Positions 59,960-64,000 of a DNA stretch of 64,000 nucleotides are shown one piece after another. Position 1 is the stretch's first letter, and every line of letters starts with the position of its first letter. Location of the stretch: the NCBI GenBank assembly GCA_025716815.1, contig JAIXMN010000006.1, positions 496,001-560,000 on the forward strand. Direction: 5' to 3'. A program made the position numbers and the translations under genes. Under the pieces are notes generated by a model that made no database searches, was not told where the DNA came from, and saw only the letters and a program-made list of their open reading frames with translations. Origin of the DNA: Dichotomocladium elegans. Taxonomy: Eukaryota; Mucoromycota; Mucoromycetes; Mucorales; Lichtheimiaceae.

Positions 59960-60610
59960 GCTATGATACCTACTGATATATGCGTTAGCTCACTAAATAA
60001 TGCTCTGCGTGAATACAATAGCCTGGTCTTTTCCTTAAAGAGACAATACGTGCTGGTTTGCCAACTACAATAGCAACACAGTCAATTGCTGTTATCTCAA
60101 ACGCCACTACAGTCATCTCGGAAACAGGTACCACCATTGTATATGCCGATGGGGTGGGCATTATTCCAGTCTGACGTTATGCAGTCAGCAGCTGATTCGC
60201 AACACCGTTTGCCAGTCAATGCTTTAAAATCAGAACTTGAGTTCCTTCTCTTTCTCTATCCATCGATTCTCCCCTCCTCTGCAGAGGAAACATGACCGCA
60301 TTGGTCTTACATGAAGTGTGATTACTGTGGAAATTACATTCAATCTGCCAATTTATCAGCACAGACATATGGGATTGATCTTTCTAAGCGCCGCCCTGGA
60401 TGTTGGCAACCTCGTGCGGGGCGCAAAACAGAGGTTAGGAAGAAGCGAATATGATATGCTCGGATTTACACCAAGAATCGTATGTGTACCTCGACAAATG
60501 CGTCCTTTGTCATGCCTTCGGCAAGATTTTCAAGGTCATGTGCATTCCAAAAAGTCCAGATCTGGGGCTTGCTCATGGGATTAGTGAAGAGTTGCCCTGG
60601 AAGAGATAGA
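59960..60610 (+). pseudogene. Broken plus-strand coding relic with a Cys-rich segment
   Basis: From an ATG near 59961 a frame runs 'MIPTDICVSSLNNALREYNS' to a TAG at about 60072-60074, then goes on in the same frame to 60295. After a frame change come 'MKCDYCGNYIQSANLSAQ' (about 60313) and, after another, 'SYVYLDKCVLCHAFGKIF' (about 60478). The CxxC pairs suggest a former zinc-binding protein, but no family can be named. The lesions and the position next to the Fanzor fragment point to a decayed gene. Confidence 0.3.
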
Positions 60611-63600
60611 AGGTGAACAACGTACTTGTTATTTTATTGGTCAGATCGAAAAGTCAAAGCGCCTCTTCGTCAATTAGGAAGCGAACAAGTTGTCTTGGTG
60701 CATAGCACCGAGGAAAAAGACATGCAAAAGGCATACGGAATGGTATAGGTACATTTGGCCCGCATCTACGTGGAAGTCGCCTTCCAAGCACATAATAATG
60801 TGCTCCTTGCTTGGAGGCTTGCGTGTGTACAATTGTCTTTACTCGAGTTGATGGTAAAACAAATGCACTGGTGCTGGGAATAGAAATAAAGCAGTGCCTA
60901 AGATACACATCTTCTAGAATTGGACGAGTAACTTGAGTAACGAAAATCAATTACGACCTGTACTATGTGCTCGTCTATTGTACTTGTATTGACAAATCTG
61001 TAAGGGTAATAGATCGTGTGTATGCATGAGCGTCATTACAAGCTGGTAATACGCGCTTATTAACTTTTGTTTTGAAATAGAGTGAAGGAAAAGATATAGC
61101 AAACAACACATACATCTATCTTCATATCGAAGTCAAGTGAATACGTATATGTTCCATATATATATATATATATATCAGTAGCTGTCAAAAATTGCTATCA
61201 GTATCAATAGCGCTGTATGAGCGATGTATTTCTTATTGGCATGTCATTGACCCGGAAATAAAGGAGCTTTTTGAGAAGATAATACATGTCCGAAATAAAG
61301 TATTTGTTAGGGTTTAAAAAGACAATCGATACTTCACAGATAAACACAGCCTTCATGGAAATCATGAAAAATATAAAAATGTCATGTATCATCGGCGATC
61401 GTCGAAGTAAGGTTGGATTCAGTGTCTAAAAAGGTACTGACGCTCAGCACAGGTGGCAAAAGGTAAAAGCACCCTATTTACTGATCCGTAGTTGCAGAAA
61501 CCCCCGATTGGCATGCCTATTAACCCTGGGCAAAAAACCATGCATAGTCATGACTTTCCGAAAAAGACGAGGTGGCAGTACAAGAAGAGTATAAAAAGCG
61601 ACACAGGGAGTGCATGAAGATATATCAATAAGGAGAATATTAATACCTTACGCAATTGTGAGTTCAGGAACTATGCTTCCGCATACAAGAAGAGAGGTCG
61701 ATTGCAGTAGGCTCCACAGCGTCCTTGTTCATGGAGAATCCCCTTACCGAAATTTGCTGAACAAGTTTGATCTCCTTGGGTACGGTTTTGGGATATCTAC
61801 AGCGCCCAACATGTTCAAAATGACAGCCGAGTCGAGTGATCGTAGATACAGTACAAGTGTAAATTTGTGCATTTCAATTCTATATGAAGAATAAAAAAAA
61901 AGAATAACAAGAACGCCAAAAATATCTATAAACAACATGATCGCCCTCCTTAAGATCGAGGATCCGTGCGCGCCGATGGTTCCGTACGTCGATTGGGTCA
62001 CCGCCGAGTACAGACCCGAAACAGTCGACATGGACAAAAGACCAACACGCAACATCCTGACTTCTTGAGAACTGATAACTACTTCTCTCCTTGGAAATAA
62101 CCGCTCCATATTTGAAGTACATAATTTACAAATAACAAAGTCTCTTTCTTTCTTATTTCAAACCAGCCAACGTTTCCGGTTGCTTATAGTTTTACAATCG
62201 GTGTAACGTACATATACATTATGAATAAGCAAACCGACGGCAGAAAAGCCACGAATAGCGCCATAGTCCGAAAAGCAAAATAAAGGAAGTGACAATTACA
62301 TGGAGTAAATGGAAAAATATTCCCTAGTATTTCACTTTATCGACGTTTGGCATAATACACCTTTTACTATCTTAGGACATTGGGAAGCTCAGCCTGGAGC
62401 AATCACAGTAGTTTAAAAAAAATATACTTGCAAGTGGTGCACAAAATGGGCAAGGGAAAAAGCGAACATATGTTTGCCGACTATGAAGAATGCGTCCCTG
62501 TTAGACCATATCTCAGATTTAGGCGAGGAATCAAAGAAACTCCCGGTTATGCAAGCTAACTCCATATTCAATACCGTAAAAAAATCCCCAGCTTCAAGAC
62601 AGGCGGACGTTTATCTGGTGTAGATAGGAAAAGATCGGCATTGGCCGAAGCAACACCTTTTGGACATCATCTTCCTCAGTAGCAATTATCACCATGAACA
62701 TTGACGTGTTAGTCTCCATAACACCAGGAACGGATCGATTATCCTCTGTCAGTAATGTACTATCAGTGTCAGTTGATAAGCACGCCATTGCTTTCCAACT
62801 TTCACTCTTTCAGTTCTGTTTACGTTGAGGTTGTTCTTGTGATTTATCAGCAATTGCAGTCTTATTATCTAATAATTTAAATTTTTCTGTGCAGTTTATT
62901 CTTACCACTTATATCAGCATACATAAGCTGTCACTTATAAACGACGATGTAGTTTCTGTATAAGTAACAGATGTAATTGTTTCTTGAGGGCTTGCTTTAG
63001 AAGTAATTCGGGTTCGGCTCAGTCATAACTTGGAATGTACATTTTGTTCTTTTTTAAAATGCGTGTGCACATGTGCATGCTAAATGTTGAGTACATGAAA
63101 TCGCTGGTTAAGATCACTGATACTTTCGAATAAGTGATAGAGACACTCACTAGCGTCACTTTTTGTTCTATATTTTTGTAAAAAAAAAAAGTCGTAAGCA
63201 GCTGAATCAGGAAGTTCTGCCTGATGCACCACGTCGTTCCAACTGGCAAGGACCAGCAGGCACGGCAGAATATGTGTGCAGGGGATAAAAAAGGAATATT
63301 AACAGGACGATTAGTTGGGATTACCTGATATAATATTGACACGTCGGTACAGTATATATATAAAGAAAGCTCCGGGTACAGTTTACTTGAAAGGTAAACC
63401 AAAACAAAAGGGGTACGTAAAATAAAAAAAAGGGTAATGAGATATACAGAAATGATCCGCTCGTAGAATCGGGTTCTTTGATTGCGTCGACCGACTCCAA
63501 AAATCGATACACTCAAAGAAGGGGTTTCCAAAAGGTATGTGTAATCAAACAAAATAAAGACTGATTCCTCTACTTCAATACAGAGTGAATCTCAAAAGGG

Positions 63601-64000
63601 GTTCTGAAGGTGGGTGAAATGAATATTCCAATAAAAGTTCTTCGTCTTGGCGAAAGAGAAGACCTCGTTCTAGCTTCTCTCCTCGCTGTCTAAATACTCG
63701 TTGCTTCTAAGCTAAAAGAATGATTTCGACTAAATAAATTGGATAATAAAGAGTGGTCATAGAGGGCATATAAAACATAGGCTTAAGCTAAACGTTAACG
63801 GAGAAGGTTCCAATGAAAATATACTAAGCACCCTGATAAAGAAGGGACTAAAATGGCGCGCGGAATGATAGATAGTGTGAGCATAAAATGACGCTAATGA
63901 TTTAGCGAAATAACTGATCAACGTCCGAAAAGGAAAGGAAAGGAAGTCAGAAACGAGAATAATTTGATGAGACGGGAAAAAGGGTCACGTGATGAAGATC
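60611..64000. other. AT-rich gene-poor tail
   Basis: About 3.4 kb with only short or low-complexity ORFs. The longest (63019-63552, minus, 177 codons) is hydrophobic and aromatic, as expected from translating AT-rich noncoding DNA. A TA run lies at 61154-61176. Two overlapping minus-strand frames at 61744-62122 could be another relic, but I cannot support it. Confidence 0.5.

Noticed and set aside
60654..60950. 99-codon minus-strand ORF as the missing N-terminal half of the Fanzor
   Set aside because: No RuvC-I-like strand or TnpB-type helix motif visible, and about 960 nt of unrelated sequence separates it from the fragment.
63019..63552. 177-codon minus-strand ORF
   Set aside because: Composition (F, I, L, Y, S) is what AT-rich noncoding DNA gives by chance; no motif and no splice context.

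Overview
This window is nuclear DNA of a filamentous fungus, most likely an early-diverging lineage (Mucoromycota). The evidence is intron-rich genes with short (about 45-100 nt) GT-AG introns, fungal-only genes (FKS-type glucan synthase, KEX2, LYS4 of the alpha-aminoadipate lysine pathway, a Uds1 septation protein, a Zn2Cys6 factor, a fungal G-gamma subunit) and an SZT2-like KICSTOR gene. The species cannot be named from the sequence alone. Exon coordinates were worked out by hand from frame, splice consensus and intron phase; none has transcript support.

Layout. From 1 to 57.2 kb the window is gene-dense, with genes on both strands: SZT2-like (+, cut by the left edge), FKS glucan synthase (+), Uds1 coiled-coil protein (-), TrhO/TSTD2-like rhodanese (-), FAD amine-oxidase-like protein (-), G-gamma (-, too short for a simple ORF search), homoaconitase LYS4 (+), SFT2 (+, eight tiny exons), a hydroxyacid dehydrogenase of the GRHPR type (-), PITHD1 (+), a two-finger C2H2 protein (+), KEX2 (-), glucose-6-phosphate 1-epimerase (+), CCDC12/Cwf18 (-), a secreted proteinase-K-like subtilase (+), UTP22 (+), a HET-domain protein (+), the mRNA guanylyltransferase (-), a second C2H2 protein of the same family (-), an SSH4-like Rsp5 adaptor (-), BCS1 (-) and a Zn2Cys6 transcription factor (-). 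Most are housekeeping genes for wall synthesis, secretory and endosomal traffic, RNA maturation, mitochondrial assembly and lysine synthesis. They do not form one pathway cluster.

From about 57.24 kb to the end the character changes. The DNA becomes AT-rich and gene-poor, with a 23-bp-arm palindrome, frameshifted gene relics and a C-terminal piece of a Fanzor (eukaryotic TnpB-like) nuclease on the minus strand. The Fanzor piece keeps its TS-x-CxxC / CxxxxC zinc ribbon, its NRD RuvC-III motif and a clean intron. Directly after its stop codon lies a run of stable hairpins, including one that would carry a UUCG tetraloop in the sense transcript, which is where a Fanzor guide-RNA scaffold would be expected. 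This pair is the most interesting item in the window. The HET-domain gene at 45.4 kb and the divergent echinocandin hot-spot regions of the glucan synthase are next.
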